From Protonemura montana (lineage: Eukaryota; Arthropoda; Insecta; Plecoptera; Nemouridae): 64,000 nt of DNA. Shown one piece after another: positions 38,434-51,684 of this stretch. Every line of letters begins with the position of its first letter. Within the stretch, counting starts at the first letter, position 1. The position numbers and the translations under genes were made by a program. The DNA lies in NCBI GenBank assembly GCA_947568835.1, contig OX387605.1, forward strand, positions 2,046,001 through 2,110,000, written 5' to 3'. The notes beneath the pieces were generated by a model, which worked only from the letters and a program-made list of their open reading frames with translations, was not told the DNA's origin and searched no databases.

Positions 38434-39929
38434 GAAGCTGTTTTGCTTTGATGCTATACGTATGTTGCTTTCTTTGGTGTTTTGCTTGAATTTGTTTTTG
38501 CCCCGCGTGTGGTTTCTCTACGCTCGATAAAAAAACCAAGAGAAGCTTTTTTTTTAATTGAGAAGATGCTTTTTTTATCAATAAATCGGTTCACTTTTTC
38601 AGAAAAAGTTGAAAAGAGACATCCCCGTCGGGAGTCTGTTCAAAGGCGGCGAGAAAATGAAAAAAGAAAATGTGTTTTTGCATGTCGCCGAGGAATTTTA
38701 CTTCGCCGCGTGAAAAGCGCTGCGTTTCTTTTCTCATCGAAAGCAAGCCAGGAAAATGCCTATCGAGAAAAAAACCCGCGTTTTTCCCGGCGAGAATGAA
38801 AAAAATGCCGTGACTTATTTCCAAACGCCTTGCGAAAGACGCCGACGTGGGCTGATATTGGAAAGTCGTCCACGAACGACGTAACGTCGGCATCGCGTCG
38901 TGCCCTGGCGACCCCGAGGTCTGTGGTTCGATCCTCGATGCATTCGTTTACCAAAAAACGTGACCGCAATGCCGTGAAAGAGCAAACCGAGCCGGAGATC
39001 GGACGCGTTGGGCAAATCGCCCCTTGATGATGACGTCTCCCCCCTCTCTCTTCACGCGAAGATGACGAAGCCATGCCGCGACAGGATCGCCTCCGCGCGA
39101 ATCGCCCCGCCGTCCAGATCAATTACCTCGCGATGACTCACGGCGATGACCCTCAAGGTCGCTCTCTTGCTGAGGTCACCCACGGAATGGCCCGGGATCC
39201 GTCATTGTTACGGTAATCGAGAGGAACACACCCTCGGCTTCGGCGTCGTCGTCGTCCAACGCGATTTGTTTCCATCGACGACGCCACCCATCGATCGCTC
39301 GCTTTACTTTGGCGCGTACACGGCCGCGATTTAAATTTAAATCTGACAGCTAACGCGTCACCATGGCAACCCGACATGGGCGACGCAAGACACCGGCAGA
39401 TCTTTGCGTCACGTCGCGTCGCCAGATCCTGACGCACAGAGAGGTGCGTGATTTCATTCGCATATGCGTTACAAGTTACCGCATCCTTTGCAAATGTCAA
39501 GCGTGTCGACCGACCGACCGAACCGGGGGCAGAGAGTACAAGCATTGTTAAACTCGATTCTAATCAGCGGTCGATGTGCTACTCGGGTTCACGTCAGCGC
39601 CGCGTCGACGGCGTCCCTGGAGGCGGCGTGGTGGTGGGTGCAGACGGGGGCGGGAAACAATCTCATGCCTCGATATGGTTCACGACGTTGAGTCGATGCT
39701 CCCCCCCCCCCCCCACCCACCCCGTCATCGAAGTGCTCGTGACTTCTGACAGGCTGCTGTGAGGTCGTTGTCTCTCAGGTCGCGGTGTCAGCTACACGGA
39801 CTCCTCGACGAGGTAACTAATGCATCCCTCAGAGAACAGTTTCACTCACAACGCTGCCTTCGGTCTTGTTTGAGCTTTACATCGATTGGCTCTGAAAATT
39901 GCTTGACAGAAATGTCATCAGATTTTTTT
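38434..39929. other. Noncoding stretch with a C14 run and a tRNA-like word
   Basis: A C14 homopolymer is at 39701-39714. A B-box-like GGTTCGATCCTC at about 38926 has no full cloverleaf. No coding sequence recognised. Confidence 0.5.
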
Positions 39930-40387
39930 ACGGAAAGGTTTGGCGTGTTGGAAACACCGGTCTTCGTGAGATCTCCGAAGTTAAGCAACACTGCGCTGAG
40001 TCAGGCATTAGATGGGTGACCACAGAACGGTTTGGCGTGTTGGAAACACCGGTCCTCGTGAGATCTCCGAAGTTAAGCAACACTGCGCTGGGTCAGGTAT
40101 TGGATGGGCGACCACGGAACAGTTCGGCGTGTTGGAAACACCGGTCCTCGTAAGATCACCGAAGTTAAGCAACCCTGCGCTGAGTCAGGTATTAGATGGG
40201 TGGCTACAGAACGGTTTGGCATGTTGGAAACACCGGTCCTCGTGAGATCACTGAAGTTAAGCAACACTGCGCTGAGTCAGATATAGGATGAGTGACCACT
40301 GAACGGTTTAGCATGTTGGAAACACCGGTCCTCGTGAGCTCACCAAAGTTAAGCTGCACTGCGCTGGGTCAGGTATTGGATTGGTAC
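39930..40387 (+). repeat. Five-copy head-to-tail array of a 92-bp truncated 5S rRNA-like unit
   Basis: Unit landmarks (ggtttggcgtgttgg or variants) fall at 39937, 40029, 40121, 40213 and 40305, exactly 92 bp apart. Each unit matches 5S rRNA over about 70 bases: acaccggtcctcgtgagatc, the box-A-like gaagttaagcaac, and the box-C-like tattggatgggtgacca. The 5S 5' and 3' ends, which form helix I, are missing. The units therefore cannot make normal 5S rRNA but keep the internal Pol III promoter blocks. No SINE body follows; the array ends near gtattggattggtacgtgg. Confidence 0.92.
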
Positions 40388-42270
40388 GTGGTCCACAGCA
40401 CAAGGGGGAGGCACTAGGAAGGTAGACGACCCCTAGGCCTCGGGAATGTCGATAGCTTGAGATGTATTATGTTTCCCTCATTAAAGTCAGATCTGGGATG
40501 CTGTAGGTGATAAAAACGAAGACATAGCGGATCGACCGCGACCATTACGCACCGAACGCACCACGCATCGTGCGTACGGGCGAGGGCTCATGAATCGACC
40601 GCGTTATCTCCGACGGGCCGTGATGCCCGGCCGGTGAGATCGTCACGCTTGGACGAGGATCACGGCGATCGGGCAGCTTTGTCCTCATGGAGACGTTCGG
40701 TCGTTCACTCCGAGCCCACGTCGTACAAATCAGACTAATTCATCTCGAGCCGCGTGGGTTCTTCACCTTTCTTGGAGGAAAACAAGAATGATAGACGGCG
40801 ATGTGTGACGGAGGTCTGCACCCTGGGCCAGGGGGGCTCCTGCTTCGACGACGGCGACCTGCAGAGATTGCGACAGTCTCGACACTTTCACTCTGCGCGA
40901 CCATTCGACTCGTGCCGCGAGTTTCCGCGGTTTAATCGTCGATTAATTAGCATGATGTACCTACTCGACAAACGAGAGAGACAGAGAGAGCAATAGTCTC
41001 GAATTATTTCCCCTTTCTTTTCGGCACACGTTTAAAACGTTGAATAATCTAAAAAAATACCGAAAAACCAACGCGGCGCGACGCGATTTTGTGCAATTAC
41101 GTCAGAAACACGTTGAAAAATTTCTTTAACGATTATTTGTTTTATTATTTTAATTACTCTCGGTGCGTAGATTTCCCGGTAATACGTGTGTACCGACTCG
41201 AGGTACAATGCCGTTCGATTTCCCTTTCTTTCGGTACCTCGTCACGCGTATACATAGAGGTAATTAGCTGGTACCTACAAGTGCAATTACGCACGCGTAA
41301 CAAGCCGACGCCGGCGCCGACCGAAGGCGAAAGCCGCGTCCGACGACGCCGTTTAACGACGACGCGCACAGTTAACTCGACGCTAATTAGCTGCTGAGGA
41401 TGCATCTCTTAGGGTCACACATTGAACACAGTGAAGGCGACGAGGGCATTCCTGAGTCGCTGAACGGAAATCCCGCCGCGCAGGGGTCAAGACTCACGAA
41501 TCTCTTGTCGTAAAGGTCGTTGTCTTGGCAACAAACGCGCTGTTTCCGAATCCGGTGACCTCCTCACGGCCTCTCGGGGGATACGGATTTGTGCGGCGCA
41601 GGCAGCCGCGGACACAATCAACGTGTCTCTGGCAAAAGCGCCACCTCGATCACACGGGGACGAGATTTGAATTTCATTTCATGCCGTGACTTAATTCGGC
41701 TTAGTGCTGATTCTGCCGTCGAGCGCTGCGAGCGCTGAGCCCCAAGAGCAATTATCTTTGCTTTCGAAACGAAATTGAAAACTGGGGAGTCACATTTCGC
41801 CAGTTTCAGGACGCTGAGGGTGTTTCAGAGCTGTTTCAGAAGAAGATATGCTCCATGCTGATAATAGCTGGCCCATTGGTTGTCCCACGAGGTTAAGCAA
41901 CCTTGCGCCTGTCCACGAGGCGGATGGATGGGTTGCCCCGACAAGGGCACGACGCCTCTCATTTCGGTAGCGTCACTACAATTTAGAGTTTCCAAGAATG
42001 CATGTTCAGGGTGAACCACATTGCCGTCGGGTCAACGGATGCGTCTTCACATGCAGCTTGCTGCGGGAATCCTGGCCAAGGAGACACCAGGATGTGTGCA
42101 ATCCTTGACTGCAGGATGTTTTAGCCCTTGAAAGTCACGCATCCAGGTCGGCGTCAAGGTCACAACACAATGGCGACCTCACGATCGGCGATGTGCCTGC
42201 TGCTTCTGGTTTCTATTCGCTTTTCTTCTGGCCACGTATGCAGCTCACGCGTACCCTACAACTCCTGATA
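40388..42270. other. Noncoding stretch
   Basis: No coding, RNA or repeat feature recognised. Confidence 0.45.
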
Positions 42271-42273
42271 AGT

Positions 42274-43092
42274 CAGCTGATCTCTAATAACCTGGATAGA
42301 GCATAGGATCCAGCCAGCTGATCTCAAGTAACCTGAATAGAGCATAGAATCCAGCCAGCTGATCTCAAATAACCTGGATAGAACATAGGATCCAGCCAGG
42401 TGATCTCAAATAACCTGGATAGAACATAGGATCCAGCCAGGTGATCTCAAATAACCTGGATAGAGCATAGGATCCAGCCAGGTGATCTCAAATAACCTGG
42501 ATAGAGCATAGGATCCAGCCAGCTGATCTCAAATAACCTGGATAGAGCATAGGATCCAGCCAGCTGATCTCAAATAACCTGGATAGAACATAGGATCCAG
42601 CCAGCTGATCTCAAATAACCTGGATAGAGCATAGGATCCAGCCAGCTGATCTCAAATAACCTGGATAGAGCATAGGATCCAGCCAGCTGATCTCAAATAA
42701 CATGGATAGAGCATAGGATCCAGCCAACTGATCTCAAATAACCTGGATAGAGCATAGGATCCAGCCAACTGATCTCAAATAACCTGGATAGAGCATAGGA
42801 TCCAGCCAACTGATCTCAAATAACCTGGATAGAACATAGGATCCATCCAGCTGATCTCAAATAACCTGGATAGAGCATAGGATCCAGTCAGCTGATCTCA
42901 AATAACCTGGATAGAGCATAGGATCCAGCCAACTGATCTCAAATAACCTGGATAGAGCATAGGATCCAGCCAGCTGATCTCAAATAACCTGGATAGAGCA
43001 TAGGATTCAGCCAGCTGATCTCAAATAACCTGGATAGAGCATAGGATCCAGTCAGCTGATCTCAAATAACCTGGATAGAGCACAGGATCCAG
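42274..43092. repeat. 41-bp tandem repeat, 20 copies
   Basis: The unit is cagctgatctcaaataacc followed by tggatagagcataggatccagc, with period 41 bp; 819 bp corresponds to 20.0 units. Variation is concentrated in a few positions: CAGCTG, CAGGTG or CAACTG at the unit start, and gagcat or gaacat in the middle. Shared variants occur in adjacent units, as expected from unequal exchange. No ORF runs through it. Confidence 0.96.
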
Positions 43093-46000
43093 ATTATTTG
43101 AAATTGGTGTTCGAACCTTGTCCCACCACAACATGCACGGCCCAGTTTCCAGTCTGTCGCCAGCCGAGTATGGATTTCGAGGCCCATCATGGCGACGCGC
43201 TCATGTGTCGTCGTTGAGGAAATTCATTTAGGAAGTCCGCCTGGTAGCTCTTTTAGCGGCCAATCGAATCGGGCCTCGAGGCGAACAGTGCCGGGGCTGG
43301 CCGATAGAATCGTCCAGATTGCTGGAAGGTGTGACGTAGTCACATATGACGTAGCAAGTGACCGAAGTGAGATTTCGGGTCGTGCCAGAACAATATGTTC
43401 GCCGTATTGTGTCAGTAGTCCGCGTCAGAAGCCGCAGCGCACCTGAAAGTGGTCCGTCTCTAATAATGGTAACCACGAGCGCGCTCAAATTGAAATATCA
43501 TGCGAGCTAATAACTAGCCGCATGTGCCACATGCTTCTTACCACACAACTTGCATTGAATTTTCACGCCATATGTCGCGGTAACCTAACTTAACTGATCT
43601 AGCCCAACATGCGCTATCGATGGCTCACCGAACTCGTCGTGTAGTTTTCACGCTCGTGCGTCAACTACCAGTGCGTGAGCTAAAAAGTGCGTAATATAAA
43701 TGCCCCTGTTTTGATTGCAGCGCGCGTACCACCTAGCGGACAAAAGAACGCAATGCACGGCCACCGAGATCGTGGGACGGGGCGAATTAGGATGCGTCTC
43801 GCGACTCTGCTTTTCAAATGCGGAAACAAAGCACATCGACTCTGCGATTCACGCGCTCCTCGATATTCACATTTTAGACTCGTTCCAGATTTGTTTACGC
43901 GATAAAAATTTCAATGTGGCTTTGCAACCGAATTTGGTGAGAGTCGGATCGGTTTTTTATTGAAATAAGCTTTAAACGCAACCTGACAACGCTCAGTTTC
44001 GTGGCTCGTAAAATATATCATTCGCAAATCAGGGCGCCACGCCTTTCAAATGGGTGCATTCCACAACAATGTTCGAAACGCTCGATATCAGAGAGTGGAA
44101 CGCAAACAACGGCCAGGTATTCGGTCTCCATGAAACACAATATTCCTCTCAGCTCGGCCACGAGAAACATGGCGATGCATTCGCAGACTCTAAGTGGCTC
44201 GGCATGTCTGTCTCTACATGACCGAAGCTCGTGCGATTGTTTCCGGTGAACTGCTACTTCCACTCGATGAAATCCAAGCCTGGGTGCGTCCAACCACCGA
44301 CGCCGACGCCTAGGTCGACGTCGACGACTTTTTCCACTAGACTGCACTTAATCGTCCCTAATTTTAAATGAGCCAATACCCGGCCTGGACGGTGAGGAGA
44401 AGGGGGTTGGGGTTGCTATGGGTGTCGATGTTATGTCCTCTAGGTGCACGGCAACGAGGACTACGCCGATGAGCGACTGTTTTTGCACGGCTGCTGTGGT
44501 TTTTCGTGCAGATCGCTCAGCAGAGAGCGAGGAAATGTTGACTTCGTGGAAATCGCCCTCTGCGAGTTAATTTGATGATGTCCTACCCTTGCCTGGCGCA
44601 TGTCACAATCCTCGGCTATCGTATGTCGCTTTAAAAGCCACTCTTCCCAAGTTTATATATAGCTTCACGACCTACGTCTAGCCGTTTCATTCTCAGGCTG
44701 TCGGTACTTTCTTTGGTCGAATTCTTGTTGAAATGAGCCGAAGAAAACGTTTTTAAATTCCACGCAAAGTGGACACTCTTGCCGTGGACAGCTCGGTCAG
44801 AGTCACAATGGAATTACATCTCGTATGTTCGGCGAAGATGCCACACCAGTCGATTAGGCGCATTAGAGTTCGGTCGTTTAATCACATGGGCGGAACGCAG
44901 CTGAGACCTGGGTTTTGAAAATAGGCGCAGCTATACTTCAAAATAAACCACGACTTGATGACGGTACTCTTCACAAAGTCATGTCTGTTAGATCATTTTC
45001 CTCGAAAGTCTCTTCCTCCTAACGTAACAAAATCGTGCGATTGGAAAATTACAGGAGGTGATGGAAAACGCTGGTCGGGTTTTTCGGTGGGATCTTTATC
45101 CGTCACGTTTCCCTCGGCGCTAGCGTCTCGAAAGAAAGCATCTCGAGGAGGTATTACATATATTCAGCGCTACAGTGGCTGGGTGTTCAATCAGAAACAA
45201 TATCGCTCGACGGCCACGGTTCAACAATAGCTGCGCGTTCTGCACGAGAGCCGTGCACTACAACGTCGAGACTTTTATAATGCCTTTATTATTATTACTA
45301 TATTAGTCTTATATTATACATGGACTGCATTATAAAGTAAAAGTTAACATTCGATAACAACATTTTCTAGGTAAAAACACGGTGTAAACCACTTTATATA
45401 AAGCAAGGACGTTGCTGGTCGGGTGAGGTCAGGGACCTCGCGGAAGTCGAATTCAAAGTTTCGGATTTTGAATTCTAGACGGATATAAAACGGTGGAAAT
45501 ATCCGAGTTGTGTTGCAACGTGATTTCTCCGTTTTCTATCCGCGGTGAAACTGACATAATCCCGGGCCCACGTGCGCGCGATGTACCCGTGGGGTAATAG
45601 GGCTAGATGATGCAATGAATGGAGTCCTCAAATTCGTATCACAAGCCATCCCAATTAGACTTCAAAGCCCTTTTTGTTCCGTCGATCTTCGGGCTAAAAT
45701 AACAACATGGCCGACATGATAGGTCAAAATGTCTTATTGATAAATATAATGATTGTGAAACTGCGACCAGGCTAAAATATCTGAACGTCAAATGTCAAGA
45801 CATTTTTAAAGCTAACTAAGTGAAGTTGTAATTTTGAGTTCGATTAATAATCCAGTAACGATTATTATAATAAACTGTGCGTAGAAACGAAACATCTTGG
45901 CTATGACAGATAAAGTTTGTTTTCGATCACTGCTTCCTTGATTGCAATTTAAATTCCAGCGCATGTCAAGAGCAGCGCTGTATCTTGTGAACTAAAAGTG

Positions 46001-46722
46001 TGGTGATTTTAGCTAAGAATCTATGAGCTGAAGACGCAAAGGGGTGGGCGCCGAGAGGGTCAAGACACGCGGAATGTCGCCGATCATATGGGCGGCACTG
46101 GGCCGGTACGAGTGGGCCCCAGACCGTGGGTCGACCAAGCCAATTACACAACTCGGGAGATTTAGAGCCCAGGTTAGATGTGGCTGGCGTCTCGTATAGG
46201 AAACCAGAATCCGAAAGCAATAACGTCTGTTGTTAAACGTCCCCCATGGGCGCACAATGACGGCACACTGACGAACATGGCTTGCGCGTGAGAGTAACTT
46301 GTTCATTGACAAGCAACAAATGCACTTGCTAAGCACGGGACCTAATTGCTGGGTAATTAAAAGAGTATTACCGTTCGCGAGTGTGCGTGACATTTTCTAG
46401 GCATGCCAAGGATTGCACAGCGAAGGCTGCGCCGTCAAAGGATTACACCCGAGAATGCCGAGTATTTGTTTGACGGCCTCGATATCCGGGGCAGCCGACA
46501 GGGAGGTGGGGATGTTGACGCCGACCCCATTGCTTGGCTTGCACCCTTCATCAGCACTCGCGTTTCAAAGCGTTCAGCGACCAAAACTTTGTAGCGACCA
46601 AAGCGCGAGGAAACGGGGCATAAAGTGGATTGCTAAATATCGGTTTGGGGACAAACAACAGCTTTACGTTTAAGCGACGCTCATTTAAGCTGAATCAGTT
46701 TGAATTTTAGATGGAAAGCTAG
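43093..46722. other. Noncoding stretch
   Basis: No coding exon or RNA gene that I can support. Confidence 0.45.
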
Positions 46723-46954
46723 TGCTTCACTCGCCTTGCTTATCAACCTCTCGACAGCATGGATTTGTGGAGGAATCATGTTGTTCCCGTTATACCGTCC
46801 TTCGAGAGGGACGTTGGTCCCTTGGTGCTCTTCGACAGGTAGAGGCTACCGCAACAGGATTCCCTTCCTTCCTTCTAGGCTAGGTTCATCATTCTCATAA
46901 TCACCCACTCGACCAGACGGGACCAGTTATTAAAACAGTGTATCGTTATTTATA
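46723..46954 (+). mobile_element. 5S-derived SINE, body fragment in plus orientation
   Basis: Reads cttcactcgccttgcttatc, caacctctcgacagcatgg, gtccttcgagagggacgtt, ttctaggctaggttcatca and aaaacagtgtatcgtta. The 5S head is absent and small deletions are present. Confidence 0.85.
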
Positions 46955-49535
46955 CAGTGACGCTATGACTGACAGGCAGCTAGGAATCCAAGCGACCGAG
47001 AATGGGAGAGGCGTTTGAAAAAGGTCAAGGTCGACGCGACTGCGTACCATTTTCAGATCTGAAATAATTCAATTTGTAACCAGCGCAATCGAAGCAAATT
47101 GCTCACGTCTACAGGTTGCTCTGGGAAAGATACTCCGTGCCGACTTGCGGTCGTCCTTGCCTTGCAACACACGGGACGGGCCAATCATCTACCGCGCCGC
47201 GGTAGCAGTCATCATTTCCACATTTGTCTGGTACAGTTACCTCTATGTACGTAGGTCACGATCCGTTAGCCGGGCATAGTTTCCAAGCGTGATTAATGTT
47301 GCATTAGGTAGCTCACCTAGCAAACCATTCGAGCTCCTTTCATCCCTATCTACTTCCCGTTTGAAATGTTTAACGGTCGATTTCACTAACGCCGCTTAGA
47401 CGACGTTTAGGAACGACTTTATCACAGGAATATGAACTAACTATTGATATGGCTGCTAACTACCACTTCCAACAAGAGGTTTTAAAAGTTAACCCCTAAT
47501 CTTTCCGACAATTAAGACAGATATAATGTAGTGACGGAAAGAAAAATGCATTTTCAGTGATAGGACAAAGCCTTTTTAAAGACTTGCCAAATTCAAATTT
47601 GCGTTTTTTCGTGTATTTTTGCCAACATTTTCTTTCTTATGTTCGAAAATGTCGGATTACTTAGAGTTTTCCTCTTATTTTGATAGCAATGTAAATCTCA
47701 GGACAGGTAGACGCGTTGTATAACGCCAGACAAAGGTGCTAGTCTCCAGAAATCGGCCAGTAATTGGTCAGGTCCACACTTGAGTATGATATTTGCAGGC
47801 TGATTGGTCAGGTACACACTTGAATATGATATTTGCAGGCTGTTAATATTTGGTAGGTGCGTTATTAGCCAGGAGGTATGCCGGGCAGGCCAAGGTGAGA
47901 CAAACGAGCACCCGTCACACGGCATGAAAGTGAAAGGATCGGGCATTCTAAAGTAGGACAGTCAAGAGTGTTACAGAACCAGGGGCAATCGCTCTATGGT
48001 TGCCGCCGTCAGCGATGACTGGCTTCGATCTCGACCACTCGGGAGGCGGAATGTTTCATCCTCTTTATTGCTTGCTTCGTCCCAATCAAGCAGATTTAAT
48101 AAACTTATGAAAAGCAAATATCAAATTCTTAGGAGAAATACGGGGCCATGGTAATATCATACCGTGTGTCGTTGAAAGTAGAGGTCTGGAAATCGAATAT
48201 GTTATAGACAAACAGGATGATTTTCAAAATGTTCTCCACTTGCCCAAAATAACCCCCTATAGTTGCACTTTTGACAAAGTTCGGGATAACGCAAACGGCG
48301 AAGTAAAAATATTTCGAAAAATGTAGTTCTCGCTGCGCATGTTTCCATAAAACTGGTGCAAATAATTAAAACTCTGTGTCCCTCTCACTTAGCTTTTGCT
48401 AAAAGAGTTCCTCGTAAGGGGGATTGGTACTATACACTGTTAGGTGGCAATGACTGGGGCAATATCGCGCTCTTAGATTGCATTTTACTCGCCCATTATT
48501 GGCATTTCAAATGCAATTAGAAAGACGTTATGAATAATTTCTTGCATGACAAACGATTTCATCGATTAAATTGAACAAATCAATGTTTTAAAAGTTTTTG
48601 TATCAACCGTCTAACCGTGTCTGTCGTGGCCGATCGATTGATTTGCTATGTTTAACGACGCACTATGTCGTAATCAAAGCTGGTGGATTGCTTGAAGATG
48701 TTGAACGACGCACTGCCTCGTATCTGGTTGATAGATTTGACGTTTGATATGTGTTTGTAAGTTTAGGGCTGTCGTGAAATAAGGGCCTAACTTCTCGTCG
48801 CAAGTGTACGCGCGCGCTTTGCCAAGGAACTCGCCTCGAGGCAAGCGCAGGGAAAAATTGGAATTGAAAAGAGAAAAAGTAATATGTTTTACATTTTGTT
48901 TGGCGCACTGGGGCGTTATCAAAGTCGCCGAAAGATGTCGGGGCAGGGGAAAAATGTGATTACCGCTAGAGCGCTGGCTAAATTTGATTATTCTTCGACT
49001 GCCAGTCAAAAGTGGGATAAGACTCGAGAAGGGCGTGTATTAAAGATGCCAGGTTTCGCATAACAAAATTGCTTTCGAGTGCCTTGCAGCATTTCATATC
49101 GTATTTTCGCCACCGTCTCAACCCAACCTCGGTCACTCGGATACGTCTTATGTAAACCGATCTCGCCGCCTGCTCTGAGAAAAAAAACAGAACAGCGCAA
49201 TTCAAACCGAAAACTGTGCGGATCACGAGGGGGCCTTGAAAAATGGAACAAGAGTTTCGCTGGAAAACGGCGAAGAAAGACAGAAGCTTGGGGGCAATTG
49301 CAACCGGATATCCGACAGCTCCCATCGCAAGGTATCAGCTGTTCGTTGCAAGGAGGAAACATGATCCTGTCAAAGGAGTCTTGTCACTGCAAGCTTAGTG
49401 CAACTCCTGACAGGAATCCTGTCTTGATGCAGTCACAAAACACCGTCCATTTGCCATTTGAGTCAGATTCACGGTAGTTGCAAGATGCATTTCCTGGGTG
49501 CCAGACAAATGGTCATCGAAATATGAAAGCCAGAT
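46955..49535. other. Noncoding stretch with tiny SINE remnants
   Basis: Two short SINE 3'-end words (tttaacgacgcact at about 48651 and ttgaacgacgcactgc at about 48700) sit about 50 bp apart. A roughly 30-bp local duplication (gattggtcaggtacacacttg type) lies at 47763-47840. No genes seen. Confidence 0.5.
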
Positions 49536-49826
49536 GGATTAATTTTTTGTGTTTAAAGGCGCACTATTTTGACAACGGGCCATGTGGCACTGGTCTAATG
49601 GCGTTGGTAATGGTGATGATGATGATGAACTTAGCCTAGTAGAAAAGAAATTCCACGTAGCCTACTCCTGTCGAAGACCAAGGGGACCATCGGCTTAACG
49701 TCCCTTCCGAAGGACGGTAAAACTCGAACAAAAGGATTCCTCCACAAATCCATGCTGTCGAGAGGTTGATAAGCAAGGCGAGTGAAGTTGCTGTCGAGAG
49801 GTTGATAAGCAAGGCGAGTAAAGTCT
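49536..49826 (-). mobile_element. 5S-derived SINE lacking the head, with small internal duplication
   Basis: Body matches the reference copy. The word gctgtcgagaggttgataag with flank occurs twice in succession (about 49752 and 49791, a period of about 39 bp), another case of local tandem duplication inside this family. The 5S head is missing. Confidence 0.87.
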
Positions 49827-50670
49827 ACTGTCATCTCTGCTATCGCCAACGAGGCCATCGAGGCGTAAGATCGTGGCCGAAGTGCGTGCGTGCGGGTGCG
49901 AACCACGCCCTACGCAGAAATTCCGACTGCAAGACTGTCAAACGCCTTCACCGATGCGATCGCTTGGCGTTTGGAGCAAATCATGAGCCACGTGTTTACA
50001 ATTGATTTGGCAAGGCGTTCAGGCGTCAGTCGTCGCCGCTGAAAGCAGTGAACAAAGCGGTGGGAAATGTGTAACGCGATCGAGTCTTGCCCAACGCCGA
50101 ACTCTTTGCTTCACCGCGGGGGATTTGTCTGTTCCAATAGCTCGTGGCTTTCGCAACAATTCTCTTGATCGCTGTGAATGCTTATCAAGTTTGTATATTC
50201 AAATGTTAATCAGTGTAATTATAACCGTCGATGCGGAATCGCAGTTAATAGCCGAGTTGCACTTTTTTTTCTGTGTTGCATTCTAACCGCTTTGCGCTTC
50301 TCTGTAAAGCAACGATTTCACCCTCGAATGCAATCGCGTTGCCGTCGAAGCGAGGCAAGCGAACCGAGTTCGAGCCCAGTGCATCGGCGAGGCTTTTTAT
50401 TTAGAAACAAACGAGTAAAAGTAAAAAAAAAAAAGATTTTATCGTTAATTCAACAAGAAGTATCTTTGAAGCCATGATTTCGACCGAGTACAAAGTATGT
50501 TTTTTTCAAATGTCAAACAACCGAGGTTACCCGAGCTAATGGCAAGTACAAAGACATGGAGTTAAAAACCACGGCCTTCGCGCCACGAGGCAGGGCGTTC
50601 AACAAAGAGAGGTTAGGTTGCCAGGAATGAAATGCCTGTCAACACTGGACCGAGCGCCTTCTATTCTGTC

Positions 50671-51291
50671 ATTATTATTATTTGCGGTGTTTAACGACGC
50701 ACTGTTTTGACATTTGGTCATGCGGCACTGGTCTATTGGCGTCGGTAAAGGAGTGGATGATGATGAGGATGATGATGAATCTAACCTAACCTAGAAGGAA
50801 GGAGGGGAAACCCGGTGCTGGCAAGTAGCCTACTCCTGTTGAAGACTAAGGGGACCACCGGCTTAACGTCCCTTCCGAAGGACGGTTCAACGCGAACAAC
50901 AGGATTCCTCCACAAATCCATGCTGTCGAGAGGTTGATAAGCAAGGCGAGTGAAGTTTCTGTACTAACTTTCATCCCTCCAACCTCTCTCCCGAACAGAA
51001 CTGGTCATGTGTATGATGGTCACCCATCCAATACCTGACCCAGTGCAGTGTTGCTTAACTTTCATCCCTCCAACCTCTCTCCCGAACAGAACTGGTCATG
51101 TGTATGATGGTCACCCATCCAATACCTGACTCAGCGCAGTGTTGCTTAACTTTCATCCCTCCAACCTCTCTCCCGAACAGAACTGGTCATGTGTATGATG
51201 GTCACCCATCCAATACCTGACTCAGCGCAGTGTTGCTTAACTTCGGTCATCTAACGAGAACCAGTGTTTCCAACACGGCAAACCGTTCGGT
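50671..51291 (-). mobile_element. Full-length 5S-derived SINE with three 91-bp junction units and intact 5S head
   Basis: From the (ATT)n tail at 50671 the body runs to aactttcatccctcc at 50966. The junction unit repeats at 51057 and 51148 with exact 91-bp period. At 51239 the sequence continues instead into the remaining 5S head (cttcggtcat, aaccagtgtttccaacacgg) and ends with aaccgttcggt. It shows that the 91-bp array is an internal expansion of an otherwise complete element. Confidence 0.92.
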
Positions 51292-51684
51292 TCTATTCGG
51301 TCAGGATTGACAGCCGTGCATTAGGCGATCCAAGATGGCGCGTGTGCGACCGTGACTTTTGTACCCGGCGCCTCCACCGACGACCTTACCATATCTGCGC
51401 TCGACGGCAGCTCAGTGGGTTAACGAGTTTCTGTGGTTTTCTTGGTAGATTTATTTGTTTGCGCGTGCGCGATGATGCCTCTCAAAGTGAAAACTGAGAC
51501 CTGAATTTTCTTTGGCCTTCTTCGACGTCTCACGTCCCAAATATTCGAGCGCGCACTTTGCCATAATTTGAAACGAGATACAAGGATCAAGTTACGCTGG
51601 GAAGATGGATCTCTTTTGTCTTTGCCTTTCAATCACGCCGCATTTCCTTATTCTCTCGAAGAGTAATCATGCCATATAGCTACC

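Noticed and set aside
38900-38960. GGTTCGATCCTC, possible tRNA
   Set aside because: T-arm only; no D-arm or acceptor stem.
39930-40387. Cluster of genuine 5S rRNA genes
   Set aside because: Units lack both ends of 5S rRNA (helix I) and diverge between box A and box C; the same sequence forms the head of dispersed SINEs.
42274-43092. CRISPR array
   Set aside because: Units are contiguous 41-bp repeats with no unique spacers, in a eukaryotic genome.
50780-50800. Interstitial telomere repeat (CCTAA)n
   Set aside because: Only two units, found at the same place in several SINE copies; it is part of the SINE sequence.
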